This document shows positions 1-12,750 of a stretch of 64,000 bases of DNA, piece after piece; the first letter of the stretch is position 1, and each line of letters starts with the position of its first letter. Source of the stretch: Aurelia coerulea (lineage: Eukaryota; Cnidaria; Scyphozoa; Semaeostomeae; Ulmaridae); contig CM076945.1 of the NCBI GenBank assembly GCA_039566865.1, positions 749,001 to 813,000 on the forward strand. Reading direction: 5' to 3'. Below the pieces are notes generated by a model. That model was not told the origin of the DNA. It searched no databases and worked only from the letters and a program-made list of their open reading frames with translations. The position numbers and the translations under genes were made by a program.

Positions 1-1436
1 CTGGGTACTGCACCGATTTACTGCACCAAAACAGTATCCACTTTTGACAGTTCACGATAAATTGTACACTGGACCGATTTTGAAGATTTATGACTTAATC
101 TTGAGCAGAAATCCTGAATTAGATTTTGGGAATTTTTGTAACATTTTTAGACTTCTATGAGTTGAGCTAAAAACGAGTTTCTTAAGATTTTGGTCTCGAA
201 AACAGTGGAAACGATAAAAACAACAATCAAATTTTATAAAGATTCGAAATGAATGGACAAAGAGAATATTTTTCCTGGTGCCTTAGGAATCTAGAAATCG
301 ATTCGTTATAATCTGCAGCACGAGCACTCGTTGGACAACCGGTCTGTTGCGAAATTCTGGAGTATTTGCGATGACATACCACACCAACTCATGCCAAGCA
401 AGACAATTCAACAAGTCTCCATGCTTGCCTGACCTTTGAAATGGTTTTATTTACAGATTAGACTAAGTCCACGAAGAAAGCCCTGATTTGCAGTAGAATC
501 CTGAAAAGACGTCTGCCTGCAGTCTTTCAAACAGTACGAAGTCTAACCGAAGGTCTGATGAGTGTATTCGGGCCTATGAACTTTTCAAGCTATATCTCCT
601 ATCACCAGAAATATATTGCTTTTGAAGAGCGTGATTACATAGGAAATCAATGCTGCATTTGCAGCAGTTGCAACAGTTTCACGTCTACTTCTCTGTCAGT
701 GTTCATACATAAGTATTTGATTACGTGGGAAAATAGCTTCATAGCTACAGGGCGGCTTGCTTTGATTGCAGACATCAAAACAAGTCGAGCGGGATTCCAC
801 CTTGCCGAAATCTCTTCTCCAGTGCATTTGAGTCATTGGATGAATTTCTTACCTCAGCTAAGTGATCTATTGTAGACAAATTAAGCAGGAAACAATTCGT
901 CTTAGGTCGGCCTACCTACAGCTTGAGAGGTTTTCAACTTGCAGATGCAAATCCCATCTTGCAAGGCTGAATTTGGAAAGACAAAAGATTCAACTCTGCA
1001 TTATTACAAAGTGATTTGCCTTCCTGAATGATAGTTTACACGCCTCTGAGTGCACTCAATCAAATAAAAATAAATAGAGAGACCAAGGCGTTATGGTCAG
1101 CTGCACTTAAGGTGTGAAATCTCCAGGATGGCAAATCGCTTTGTTATTGCCGACAAGCGAATCTTCTGTTTGCAAAATTCACCATTTCTGTCAACGCTGA
1201 CACTTATCTTGGTTTACCCAGCATCAAAACCAGCATCAAAACGTGTTATTCTTTCAAATATCAGAATGATATGGAATTCTCTCGACACTTTGGAATCCTT
1301 TGTCTCTTTAATAAAACCTCTGGACGAAGCATGATGGAAACAAGGTCGCAATGACCCATGCCATTTTTAACCGTGGGATGTTTTTTAGATAAATGTTTAT
1401 CTTTTGCCTGTAAATATTTTATTCTTGCAATTGGAT

Positions 1437-1642
1437 GTAATCAAGAAACCAAATGTGCCCTCCTTCCCGGTAATCATAATACTGGTTGCATGGCAACTCG
1501 TGAACTTGGGCACACGATGTACGGTTACACATTGTTGGTATTCAAGAACCAAAGAGTGCTAACAATGTGTAACCGTAAGTTCACGAGTTGCCATGCAGCC
1601 ATATGGTGATACCCGAGAAGGCACATTTGGTTTCTTGATCAC
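1437..1642. repeat. Fold-back (MITE-like) element, about 206 bp
   Basis: The two halves are reverse complements: the left arm starts GTAATCAAGAAACCAAATG and the right arm ends CATTTGGTTTCTTGATCAC. Internal segments match too (CGTGAACTTG / AAGTTCACG and GGTTACACATTGTT / AACAATGTGTAACC). No protein is encoded. I could not fix a target-site duplication. The sequence shows the inverted repeat; a mobile origin is inferred. Confidence 0.7.
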
Positions 1643-1933
1643 ATGTATTACGCTCGTTGTTCTTCTGACAACTTGAGCATTCTGTTGTGTCTGTGTACCT
1701 GTGTATATCTTGAGCCGCATTCACTCATTATACTTGTAATTAGACAAGTAACTCTGTAATCTGTTTATCTAAAAACTTAAGTATCGTCATTTTTTGTTTA
1801 TGGCAAATTATACATACATACATACGTACATTCCACATTTATCTTATACAGAACGTCACACTGTTCTCTTTTGCTCACAGTTATTGATGTTTGACTCAGG
1901 TGGCAATCAGGTGGCAAGCCTAGACCCAATTTC

Positions 1934-2012
1934 ACGAAGGTGCATTGCGTTCGATGATCGAATCTCAATAGAATCATTGTTGATTCCATTACAGAACGCA
2001 ATGCATCTTGGT
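1934..2012. repeat. 79-bp palindromic element, copy 1
   Basis: A short inverted repeat whose right arm GAACGCAATGCATCTTGGT is the reverse complement of a slightly diverged left arm. The same structure, also 79 bp, recurs at 6091-6169, so this is a dispersed miniature element and not a chance hairpin. Confidence 0.65.
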
Positions 2013-2292
2013 CAAATGCTCCCCGACGGCATCTTTTCCGTAATCGTCTTTTGAAATGAAAATGTCTGGCGTCCCAAGCACAATCACGAATTCTGCGCCG
2101 ATTTCAACGAGTAACCGTTCATTTTGAAGTCCAAAGTGTAAATTTATTGTAAAGATGTATTTCACTAAAATGGGTCATATGGTCATAGGGTTCGGAACAA
2201 TTTACTTAGATCCTGTTTTTGATAAGTCGCGAGAAAAGCTAAAAAAATTGCAATCAAACTTCGCGCCATTTTCAGCTCTGATAAGATAAAAA

Positions 2293-2910
2293 TACCGGGT
2301 GAATCAGAAAAAAGGATCCCCGCTTGGAAGGCCACTGCTCCATCAATATCAAAGCAATAATTTTTTTTATTGCCAATATGTTCAATTAGGTTCAGTAATT
2401 TACCGCCCTTGATCGGTCATTCCTTCCCGTGGATATGGGTGATTTTCTGCAGAAAGCCCCTTCAAAAACCTGCAAAAACGAATGAAAACAATGAGCACAT
2501 TTTCCTTCCTAAAATTGATGACACACACATAAATTCATGTATTTTGTCCTCTTGGGAGAATGGAATCCCCTTGAAAAGGTCATCCATACAAGGGGGAGGA
2601 CCTGTTCATCCTCCCAAGAGGATAGCACGTGCTAAAGCGTCCACAAGTCATTGCTGTAAGGCCATTGTAAGGCAGAAATATTAGGGAAATCTGTTCATGA
2701 TTTTGGGCACGTTTTGAAGGTTTTTGAAGAGGCTTTCTGGAGAAAATCCCTCATAATTTCAGAATGGAGTGGCCGATTTCAGTCAGGTAAATTTTATAGT
2801 AGATTTGAACATTTCTACCATTAAACTATATATTTGCCGATATCATTGTTTTGATATCCAGGGAGCCGTAACCTTTCAAACGGGGATTCTTTTTTCTGAC
2901 TCACCCGGTA
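2293..2910. mobile_element. Non-autonomous TIR element, CCGGGTGA family
   Basis: The left end reads TACCGGGTGAATCAGAAAA and the right end is its reverse complement with a few changes, ending CTGACTCACCCGGTA. If the element is CCGGGTGA...TCACCCGG, it is flanked by TA on both sides, as in Tc1/mariner-type insertions. No transposase is visible. A longer, interrupted relative lies at about 21449-22663, and a right-half relative at about 10130-10350. Diverged pieces occur near 3060-3320. Confidence 0.7.
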
Positions 2911-4860
2911 GCATTAATCGTCTTACCCAGGGTGTAATCGTCTTCGAAGAAACTTTTAACTAAGCAACCCATTTACGTTGAAGTGTAAGAAAGACAGATT
3001 TATCACCAGGAGTTGCTCCTCGCAAGATTAGCATGCTCGCTTTGATTTTGAAGCTAAAACTTTTAAGAAATGTTATCCACAGTTTAAACATTTTTGAGGT
3101 ATCTTCAAAAATAACTCTTCAGCAAAATAACCGGTAAATCTAAGATGGTATGGCCGATTTTAGTGAAATGAATTTCTATATCTAAGTTAGGCTTTCTTCT
3201 ACACAATTATTTATGTTTGATTCAAATAGGTCCATAATTTCAAAGTTAGTTGTCAGAGATAAATAGCCAACTACTGTATTTGATGATTTCTTCACGGTGT
3301 GTGGCTGGAGGAACAATAGCATGCGTGGGCGTTCCTTTGTCCTATTTATAAATTACCTCTACTTAGCTCCGTCAACTTGTCGTTGTTGTAAATTTATTTT
3401 ACATCAATTATAAATAATAATCTTGTCTACTATATACAAATGTACAAGTAAACTAATCAAAATCGATGGATACAGTAATTAATTAAAATAAAGAAATAAT
3501 TTTCTTTACACATGATTTATACAATATTTACAGTAAAACGACAGGCATTGCAGTTGCACGTGGGGCCATCCCATTGAGAGATTAAGCTTTTGAAAGTATT
3601 AAGAACTAACTTTAAGATAGGCCAAGCACATTTTGACAAAATCCGACACGTCATTTAGGGACACCCGGTATATTGGAAATCTATTGTCAAAGTCGAAGCG
3701 TCTACTCTACCCTTACCAATGATACAAATTTCATTCCTTCATCGACCGGTTGAGGAAATTATTATTACTTGCATACCAATACAACAACAAAGATTCTATT
3801 GGACATAAACAAATATTTATTGAGTGTTGTAAAGGGGCATTTCGCAGGTGCCCGGATAACTTACAATCAGAATTCCTGATAATTGACATAAAAGTTCAAA
3901 TAAACAGATGCATGCAAGTTTTTTGTCCGAATCAATTCACGACAAACTTAATTTTGTGTGTGGAAAAACAGACACGTGTTTTCTTTACGGAAAAATCACG
4001 AAAAGGAAATTCGAAAACGTTGGCAGCTTCTCTTGATAAAAATATGTTAGTTGCGTGTGGTACTATGTAATTGAACAGTAATAAAATGAATAAATGATTT
4101 AAGTACCAAAAATAGCTTAGATGTTTAAAACACAACGCTTCGAGCATATACTCGTTATCAAGTGACTCGAAATCAATCGAGCCGAGCAAAGAGAAAAGAA
4201 GATTCGACAAATAGGAAGGAATGCGAGATGCGACGTGACGTAGCGTAAATGGGGAACGGGGAGTACCAATCAATGCTTCAATGCTTCGGGCATCAATGCT
4301 TCTCTTGATGACGATGATCAATTGTACGTTGGAAAGGAGCGAAACAAAACGCTTCACGCTTCATGTTGAAGTTTAGCTGTCTCCTGAAGTGTTGTTTTTT
4401 ATTCAATACAAAATCTTACAAAACCGAACTACTTAAAGCCCTTACAGGCAGTCTATCACGTATCTGATTGGCTGCAAAAGAGTCAGAGCTCAACACAATG
4501 GATCTCTTTGTGAATCTGTGTATTTGAAACAAGGGAGAGCTGATCGTTATCACTTCCTACGGTCATAGAAAGTCATCGGGATCAGCAGCCATTCAAATTT
4601 CCTATTCTTTGTATTGTCCTTATCACCCAATCAGATGCGTGACAGACTGCCTTTGAGAAACTATGTACGAACTACTTTACTACACTATAAGGATGATTCC
4701 ACAGGGAGTAAAACATCATGACTGCCCCATGACCTTTACATGGAGAGCATACAACTACAACTAAATAACGATTTTTACTGACAAATACTGGAGCCAGTTT
4801 TACATCGGATGTCGGGCTAGCATATGCCATAAGGCTGAACAACAGAAACTTCAGTTGAGG

Positions 4861-5163
4861 AAACAACAGCGACAAGAACGTCCGCCATTACTGCTCTGCT
4901 CCCCGCCAAGGGTCCCCATCGGTCAAAACACATCCTCCCCCATGGTCCTACCTTTGTCCGAAAACCGGTAGTTCATGAAAAGATTTTGCACCACCTTTGT
5001 CCCAAAAACTGGTCGTTTTTTATGGCAAATTTCCCCTGCTATGGGAAAATATCTGGCTGATGTCCCTGAAATGCAAAGGAAACAACAGCGACAAGAACGT
5101 CCGCCATTACTGCTCTGCTCCCCGCCAAGGGTCCCCATCGGTCAAAACACATCCTCCCCCATG
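4861..5163. repeat. Direct duplication of an 84-bp segment (219-bp offset)
   Basis: The segment 4861-4944 (starting AAACAACAGCGACAAGAACG) is repeated essentially unchanged at 5080-5163. The DNA between holds a second, imperfect short duplication around the motif CTTTGTCCnAAAACnGGT. No protein is recognised. The high identity suggests a recent local duplication. Confidence 0.75.
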
Positions 5164-5454
5164 CTATCAGGTCTGGGTTTCTTTTTCTTATGTGTTGTTT
5201 TTAAGAACGATCCCAGAACGATGTCTGCCTTGACAGGTGCTTCATTTATGTCATCAACAAGAAGGTCAAACTCAAGATCGAAGGGAACGGCTTTTTTAAA
5301 GGAAGCTTATACAATCAAAGAAACCAACAGTTGCCTAAATATAGACACAGAATGAGCGCCGCAAGAATCACAGAAGAAGTCATCATTAATTAATCACACT
5401 TACGGTTGATGCTCACTTCAAAATGAAAAATCTTTCAGGTCACTGGGAAAGGAT

Positions 5455-5810
5455 GTTTGTTTTGCTATGGAAACAACATTTTACCCTCTGTTGCTATGGA
5501 AGCAATAACATAGCAACGTTTGTCGTAGGAACAGCGCCGCTAAATGAGATGTAAGTTATCGTTAGCGTAAGGATATGACAAGCATGAGATGAGCAACTGC
5601 ATGACGGTAGTGCACTATATCAACTATTGCTATGGAAACAATAAAATGACAACTATTGCCATGGAAATTATGCTGGCAATCGAGATGCAAGCTGTTGCTA
5701 GGAAGATGTGTGGGCCCCAAGTGTTGGGGTAAAAGAGCAGGAACAACGGCCGCGCAGCATTGCCCTACGGCCACACAACATCGTAGCAATTATTACCATG
5801 GAAATAAAAT
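5455..5810. repeat. Cluster of TTGCYATGGAAAC-like motifs
   Basis: Variants of TTGCTATGGAAACAA and TTGCCATGGAAA recur several times within about 350 bp (near 5463, 5490, 5627 and 5651, plus ACCATGGAAATAA near 5797). Each resembles an RFX X-box half-palindrome (GTTGCC-ATGG-AAC type), but the cluster could equally be a decayed repeat family. No gene is attached to it here. Confidence 0.4.
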
Positions 5811-6090
5811 CAAAGCCTTAGCAACAAGATAATCAATCTTAACAACGAAGATTTAAAGCTTTGATCCTCATTTTTAGCAGTAACTGTGTCAGACTTTTGA
5901 ATCCTATTTAAAAATTTATGTACCAAGAGTAAAATGTTGACTTGTCTTTATAAAGTTGTAGGTGGCTATTATGAAGATGATGGTCTATTTTGCTGTTATC
6001 AATGTTTCCTTTGGCGAAACTTGATACGTATTGAACAAATCTTTCTGCTTAATAGACGATTACGCTAAAGATGGCGGCAGGGAACTTTAT

Positions 6091-6169
6091 ACCAAGATGC
6101 ATTGCGTTCGAATTACGAATCATGAACGATTCTATAGGAATTCGATTAAAGAACGCAGTGCATCTTGGT
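6091..6169. repeat. 79-bp palindromic element, copy 2
   Basis: The left arm ACCAAGATGCATTGCGTTCG and the right arm, its reverse complement ending GCATCTTGGT, enclose a short loop. If the outermost AC/GT belong to the flanks, the insertion lies between TA dinucleotides. It is the same family as 1934-2012 and better preserved. Confidence 0.7.
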
Positions 6170-6950
6170 AAAAAATTTACTAATGACTAAATGATTTATC
6201 GTCTATTCAAAAATCATCAGTGTTTCGAATGGGTATACTTACCCGAAAATCTCTCTTCCGAAAACGAATTGCTACGGCAAATAGAATAGATGAACCGGAG
6301 CTCCCATGGGCTTCTATGCTGTAGTTAGAGTCTAACGAAAATCCTTTTACTTGAGTTCAACAACAGATTTGGTATTCAAAGGTGAGTAGCTAACAATATT
6401 CATTAACATAGAGATTGATTTAAAAAAGTAGCTAAAAAAAGGAGGGAGACCTTAGGGGGCAAATAACACAAGAGAATGCGAAACATGAATTTCTGTAATA
6501 ATGACACTAAAATGTTAGGGTTTAAATGATGTAACTTAATCGTGGAATTTTAGCTTAATTATCACAAAAGTTCATTGTTATCTATTCGTTCATTTATCTA
6601 TTCATTAATTGTTTATTCATAATATTTATCAATATTGCTTATTCAAATGTTTATGTTTATTCATTGAAATTATTGCCACATGACATTTTCAAGATTTTAT
6701 GTTGCCTGTGAAACGTTTGGCACTAAAAAGAGCAATATAAAATTATGTTTTGCTTTAATTAAATCTGTTTAAATTCAATTTAAATACTTTGAAGTGTGAC
6801 TTCACATGGAAGTCGCCAATTAATAAAAAGGTTGATGAAGATGACAAGGAAGTTATTTGTAAATCGTTTACATCATGGCAAGATTTAAGCTGCAAAAGGG
6901 AAGTATGAAAATGTGAAGTCTCTTGAGAACATAACAACTAACTAACTCAC

Positions 6951-7136
6951 CCATTTTTCGTATCCTGCATGTTGTTTTGAATCGATACATACTTTATCAG
7001 CAGTCCTTTTCATAATAGATTTTGGAATAATTGAATTGCCAACGAAGAATCCGATCACTGCGAAGATAGCTCCGGATACAAGCAAAGATATTCCGCGACA
7101 TCTCCGTTTCCTCTTTAAATCCATAATTCCAGACAT
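6951..7136 (-). CDS. Orphan first exon resembling a CD36 / scavenger receptor class B protein
   Basis: Read from ATG at 7136 to a consensus donor (TGG|gtgagt) at 6951, this gives 62 codons in phase 0. Visible parts are a short basic cytoplasmic N-terminus (DLKRKRRCRG), one hydrophobic membrane segment (ISLLVSGAIFAVIGFFVG) and an extracellular start ending near GYEKW. A membrane anchor followed by a small segment ending in ...W is typical of CD36/LIMP-2 N-termini. I could not find the following exons on the minus strand down to position 1, so either the gene leaves the window through a long intron or this is a stranded exon. The family call rests only on this N-terminal pattern; another single-pass membrane protein is possible. 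Confidence 0.4.
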
Positions 7137-7491
7137 CTTCTCTCCAAACGTTCTCCAAACTTGTCCAACTTTCTCCAAACTATATCCTATTTTCTCTCAA
7201 CTATGTCCTATCTAAACATCAATTTCTGGGTTGTGATTTGAAGGCAGAGTTCAGAAGAGCTTGTGCGGTGTGAAATGAACTTGCTTTTTACTGTACGGCA
7301 GGTAACAAGATGACATTATAATGGTAAGTTCGCATACGAAGCAGTTTGCCTTACATCATCTTGCAGCTGGGTTTCATTCTACAACAGGTGTATTGTACGC
7401 AGAACAGTCTTCCGTACTCATGATCTTCGAAGTGATAAGTACACTGGAAAGAATGAAAAGATCACTGGACGCACTATAAGTTACCCATAAA

Positions 7492-7960
7492 TTACTAATT
7501 GATTAGGCAAATGCTAAAATATTTCAACAACCAGTGCATAATTAAGTTCTTAAAAGTCATTCGTCGATGTGTTTTACACAAGCTTCTATGGGCACTTACT
7601 TATCACTTTCAAAGTGATAAATGCGCTAGAAGGAACAAAAAGATTTTTAGCCGCATGACACTATAAATTACTAATTGATTGGGCAGATGCTAAAATATTT
7701 CAACAACCAGTGCATAATTAAGTTCTTAAAAGTCATTCGTCGATGTGTTTTACACAAGCTTCTATGGGCACTTACTTATCACTTTCAAAGTGATAAATGC
7801 GCTAGAAGGAACAAAAAGATTTTTAGCCGCATGACACTATAAATTACTAATTGATTAGGCAGATGCTAAAATATTTCAACAACCAATGCATAATTATGCA
7901 AGTTTTTAAGAGTCATACGTTAATATGTTTTGCATGCACAATCTTCTTCGCGCTGATTGT
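7492..7960. repeat. 176-bp tandem repeat, about 2.6 copies
   Basis: The motif TTACTAATTGATTRGGCARATG begins at 7492, 7668 and 7844, giving a 176-bp period. The first two units are nearly identical and the third is cut short and diverged. A more diverged partial unit precedes the array from about 7420. No coding potential is evident. Confidence 0.75.
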
Positions 7961-10129
7961 TTGGAACTCATTTACTTGAATCACAATGATCAGGGATGAA
8001 AGTAAACAAACCGAACCGGTCAGCTATTCAAGTAAGGGATTCAAATTCAATTCAGAAGGTTCTAATGATGAACGTGAAAATGTCTTATCCTTTTTATCCG
8101 AAGATTCACCAGTAGACCTTCCAGCTATTCTGCAAAGGAGACTGGATCGAGCGACATTTTTATACGTTTTCAGTCAAAAGGTTCGATTCAGTCATTCAGT
8201 GGCGTTTTGAATTCTTATCACTATTGTGCACATTCGAAAATTCCAATTTGAATATAGTGTCAGTTTTTGGAAATTGAAGAAAAGTATCTTTCATTTTTGC
8301 AGAATGGGTAAAAGGCCTGTTAATCTGAAGTCAAAGATCCTTGATAAAAACAAAGACATGAAGATAAAATAAAAACAATAAATGAAACTAAAACACAATA
8401 AATATCAAGTCAACAGGAAACTGTAAATTACCACAGATAAACAAAGCTATCCTTAGCCCCAAAATCTATGTATTTATGTATGTAATATTTCATCATTAAA
8501 GTAAATACAATGTAAATACAGGGGAAAAAGAGATCTAATTACCAATATATAATAACTTACAAGTATATATACACTATGCAAGTATAGTGTATACTACACT
8601 ATGCAAGTATATATACACTGTAGATATATACTTTAAGCTAAAAATATCCCAGGATTGAAATGGCAGCGATAGCATCGAAAGGTCAATGTGACCTTATTGT
8701 TAGCCCTCCAGACAAAAAAGTTTTTCCTGCCCTCAGTTGTTCATTCTGAAATGGAATGTTAATTGTTTGTATCACATCGACCCGGATGCTCGTATCCTGA
8801 AGGTGATCATGCAAAACTTCCTCGATCATCTTTTCCTTCATATTTCATCGACATTAACATGAGCGAAAAATGTAGTTAAGGCTTGGAAATGACTTTCTAA
8901 CTTAATGCTGATTTAGTTTATGACAGTGTCAATTTGAGGAATTCTTATAAATCAAGTGTTGCAAAAATCTTTGTGGTGATGCATAATTTTGTCGTTGCTC
9001 AAGTACAGGGTGTCCTAAAAAAATGTGTCCCGTTTGTGTGTCTGCTGTGGAAAAGCTAGTATTCATTGTCTCAGTTTTTACACATTTGCATAAGTCAGGC
9101 TTCAACTTAGAGTTTGAGGCCATGTTTGAGTCAATCTGACAAGTGGTTGCTGATTTATGGAAGAGTAAAATAAATGGTTGCTTCAAAAAGAGTACTTCTG
9201 TTGTTCTCCAGCAATGTTAAAATGATGTACACTTTGAAATAAAGGCTTTTAGCGTTATATTCAAATTATCTCTGTATCTTTTAAAGGCTTGACGGTGTTG
9301 TCTTACAGATAAACAACATTATTTAGATTTATTTTGATGAAGAACAAATGACCTGTTGCATTTTTTGGTCATAACGCGAAAACAACGAGAAGAAGGGTTA
9401 TTCTTCCAGAAAACAATCCAGATATCTTCTCTGCAATCTTGCCGTCTTAGATCCACAGAGGCCTAGAAAGTCACGGCAGTGAGCTGGAGGAAGGTTTTGC
9501 TTGTTAATATCACATTCGAGTGAGGTTTTGTAATTTTGCAAGAAATTTAGGAAAAATGTTGGGTTACTTTGGCAAATTTGATAAATTCTAGGGATACGAA
9601 GGGAAGAATTCAAAAAATCTGTTTATTTTGACTTCATAAAATGATCAAATGAGCTAGGCTTGACCAACGACATTGGGATCCAGAGGAAGATTTGACCTTT
9701 TTCTGCACTCTGCACAGAGCACTTGTGTTTATCTTGCTAGTTTTGCTGGAGATATTACGAATCTAGCTCTGTTTAGGCTACAGGTCTTTTTACCTTTCCC
9801 GGCTTTAATCATGGCGTTTATACATGTAATTACGTTACCAAGTAGCTTGTTTTCCTCATTTCATTTTCCTCCTTTTACACCTGTTCCTTTTCTTGCTGAT
9901 TGCAAAAAGAAGGTGTGAAATAAAAGGTAATACAAAGGAAACAGCTGGCAGGTACATAGTTTAGTTGCCAGTTTGCTTTCTGGATGAAAATATTCTTCTA
10001 TGCATTCTATTTATGTTCATTGGAGTCACGAAAGTATCTATTACTTCACAGAAAATAGCATGCAGAGAATAGTTGCCTTACTTATGTCTTATTGCATGAT
10101 TGCATTGAAATTGCTAGAATTAAGATGAG

Positions 10130-10350
10130 GTGATCATGATTTTAGGCCGTGTTTTGAAGGTTTCTTGAAGGAGTTAGGCTTCATGAGAAATCTTTCAGAT
10201 TTAGAAGGGGAGTGGCTGATTTCAGTCAGATAAATCTTCAAATTTAATTGAACGTATCGATTATCAAGCAAGATATTTGAATATTTCATTGCTTTGGTAT
10301 CAAAAGAACAGTTGCCACTCCAACAGAGATTGTTTTTATGACTCACCCCG
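10130..10350. repeat. Right-half fragment of the CCGGGTGA-family TIR element
   Basis: The stretch from TGATTTTAGGCCGTGTTTTG to TGACTCACCCCGTG follows, at lower identity, the right half of the 2293-2910 element, including the motif GAGTGGCTGATTTCAGTCAG. The left half is not seen. Confidence 0.5.
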
Positions 10351-10360
10351 TGAAAATATT

Positions 10361-10505
10361 GTTGGGGAGAAGAGATACGGTTTGTCCGAGGAAATTTATG
10401 TGTCCCCCTATGCAGTAGTTTAATGCTCATGCGCCCGGCAGAGTTCCAACCCAAAACGCTAAACACATACGTTTCCTTGGACAAATCGTATCTCGTCTCC
10501 CCAAC
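10361..10505. mobile_element. 145-bp MITE with ~40-bp TIRs (GTTGGGGAGA)
   Basis: The left end GTTGGGGAGAAGAGATACG is matched by a right end that is its reverse complement, finishing CGTATCTCGTCTCCCCAAC. The arms stay complementary for about 40 bp. No target duplication was established. Confidence 0.65.
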
Positions 10506-11451
10506 AAGATTGCTACACTAGCAATTCAAACAGAGGTTTCAATTTGGGTTGCCAGCTTAGATGCAGCTTTTTTATCTCAAGTGCGTGATTTTCTTTGTTT
10601 ACCAAATAGATGCAATGTTAAAACACAATCAATATTTGACAGTAAACAGAAATGAAATTTGATTTTTTAAGAAGATGAGAAATAGAAGAGTTAGGTTTTC
10701 ACAGACGAGCGAAAATTAAAATAGGCCTGCACAGCCTTTTGTTCATGTCTTTCATTACTCTTGGAAATGAAATAACCGAAGTAAAATTCAGTAAAAGAAG
10801 GAAGAGTGTACGTATTCAGATTATATAGAGTTTAGTTCAAATCATTTAAAATCTCCACTTGAGAGCTTCCTTAGACGCATAGCTCTACTAAAATACAGCT
10901 AGCACAAAAAATGCTGAACAGGTGATTTCTCTGGCCTACGTAACGCAGACTAATTACATCCAGATGTCAGCTTTCGTTAGTTAAACCTTCCTCAATTTAT
11001 CAAGTCAAATTGCCCATATTATTCAAACTCCTCAGGTTGTATAAGCCTTAAACTTGTAGGCCAATTGCAGTTGTCAAAATATCTTAACATTTTGCAATGT
11101 TTCCCATAAAAATTACAAAACCTTCCTCGCTTATGAAATCAACAAGGAAAATCTTCCTCTGGACTCTGGACTTGAAGCTTTTCTACCAGGAGAGAATGTA
11201 AATTATTTTCTGCGATTTTGTTCCTCCCCCAGTCGATGATCATTCGATATGAAACGAAGAACGTCTACGCAAAGACCACGCAGCATCACAATGATACAAA
11301 ACACCAAAATCTCCTCACCTTGAAAACGTTGGATATGGAAAGAAAGAAGATGTTAGCAATGATCACAGCAACACTGCAGCAAAATCTCCTCACCATTGAA
11401 AAAAGTGTTGTGGATATGGAAAGTCTCCTCAAAAGAAGTTCTTAGCAAGAT

Positions 11452-11850
11452 CTTACCATTCATCAACGCAAGGCCAACTGCAGCACATGAAATCAGAATG
11501 CTTAGTCTCTTGAAAGTCAAACTTCATTGAACCATTGAAGAAATATTCCTCAAAAAGAATTCATTGAAGAAAAGGCTTAGTGTGAGCAAAAATTCAAACA
11601 GTAAAGTATCATCAACGCAAGTCTCCTCATGAAACAGAATTCTGAAGAAAAGGCTTAGTGACAGGGGGTTTATATGAAAAGAAAACAAGATCTTACCATT
11701 CATCAACGCAAGGCCAACTGCAGCAGGAAATATTCCTCCTGAAGGTCAGACTTCATTGAAGACAAAGCGTAGTGGTTGGCAAAATTCAAACAGCAAATAC
11801 TATTAAATTCTCCTCAACACTGAGGATGGGGTTTATGAAAAGAAAACAAA
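11452..11850. repeat. Tandem duplications of an exon-end/splice-donor segment
   Basis: The sequence AGATCTTACCATTCATCAAC with its continuation is present at about 11451 and again at about 11690. A diverged third version (AACCTTACCATAG...) begins at 11850. Read on the minus strand each is the end of a hydrophobic coding segment followed by GT(A)AG(A/G), i.e. a splice donor. Linking sequences (GAAGAAAAGGCTTAGTG, AAAATTCAAACAG) are duplicated as well, so about 240-bp and 160-bp blocks were copied in tandem. Confidence 0.55.
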
Positions 11851-11857
11851 ACCTTAC

Positions 11858-11968
11858 CATAGTAATAAATGCAACTCCAACTGCAAACAGGAATCTTGTC
11901 TGGTTTGAAGTCAACCCAAGGAAGCGGCCAAGAAATATAACATTTCGTCTTGGTAAGTCTGTCTGCAT
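11858..11968 (-). CDS. Possible first exon of an unrecognised membrane protein
   Basis: ATG at 11968 starts 37 codons ending in phase 0 at a good donor (ACTATG|gtaagg). A basic N-terminus (QTDLPRR) is followed by a hydrophobic stretch (RFLFAVGVAFITM) that the splice site interrupts. The two duplicated blocks at about 11452 and 11691 carry the same exon end; in the block at 11452 one base difference breaks the frame. Family unknown. It could be another signal-anchor exon of the type at 6951-7136 or a non-functional relic. Confidence 0.3.
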
Positions 11969-12750
11969 CAATTGACATTACGGACTTCTATCTCTTCCGT
12001 GCACATCTAAACCTGCCAACGTAATAAAAAATATGCAACAGCTCACTTGCTAGGAGCAATTTGTAAACTGGGATAAATACAGAATAGTGACTCTATTCAA
12101 AGACTCACTAATTGAGTTGTTACTTTTGAGATGAATAACAGAAATTAACTCTAATTGCTAATCTGACTTTACGTTTGGAGACGATGCCATAAATAATTAG
12201 CTTATAGTATACGTGGGACAAAACACGTACCAATCGAAACAAGGAAAAATAACTTGTGCCAAAAATATAGAGTCGTGCATTGTGTTCATAAAAGTTGTTC
12301 TGTAACGACACAATAATGAGACAAGACTCATAACACTCGGAACTGGCGACAATAGCTTGTGCCAAAAATAACTGGTGCAAAAATAAAGGCTATCACAAAA
12401 ATGCAACTATAAGATAAAACTTTTGTTTCAGCTTGAAGGTACAAACAATGTTTCATTGAAACTGGGTACAAATAAAATTTGGGCATCCCATAGAAGATGT
12501 CTATTGTTTTACACAAAATAGCAGATGACTAAAAGATGAGTGTCACCGCTTTATGTAGCTTTATTTGCCAAATTGGTTTGAAACTTTCAGTTTTATAGTT
12601 TTACGTTTCTGCAGGTCCTATTTGCGTCAAATGGGTCAACCAGAGGCCAATGGATGTTTCCTGTGAATGCAAAGTTAAGGAAAAATAAATTTCATTGATA
12701 ACATGAAAAAGCGAAAGACAAGTAAATAAAGTAAAATATAAGCACTTTGA

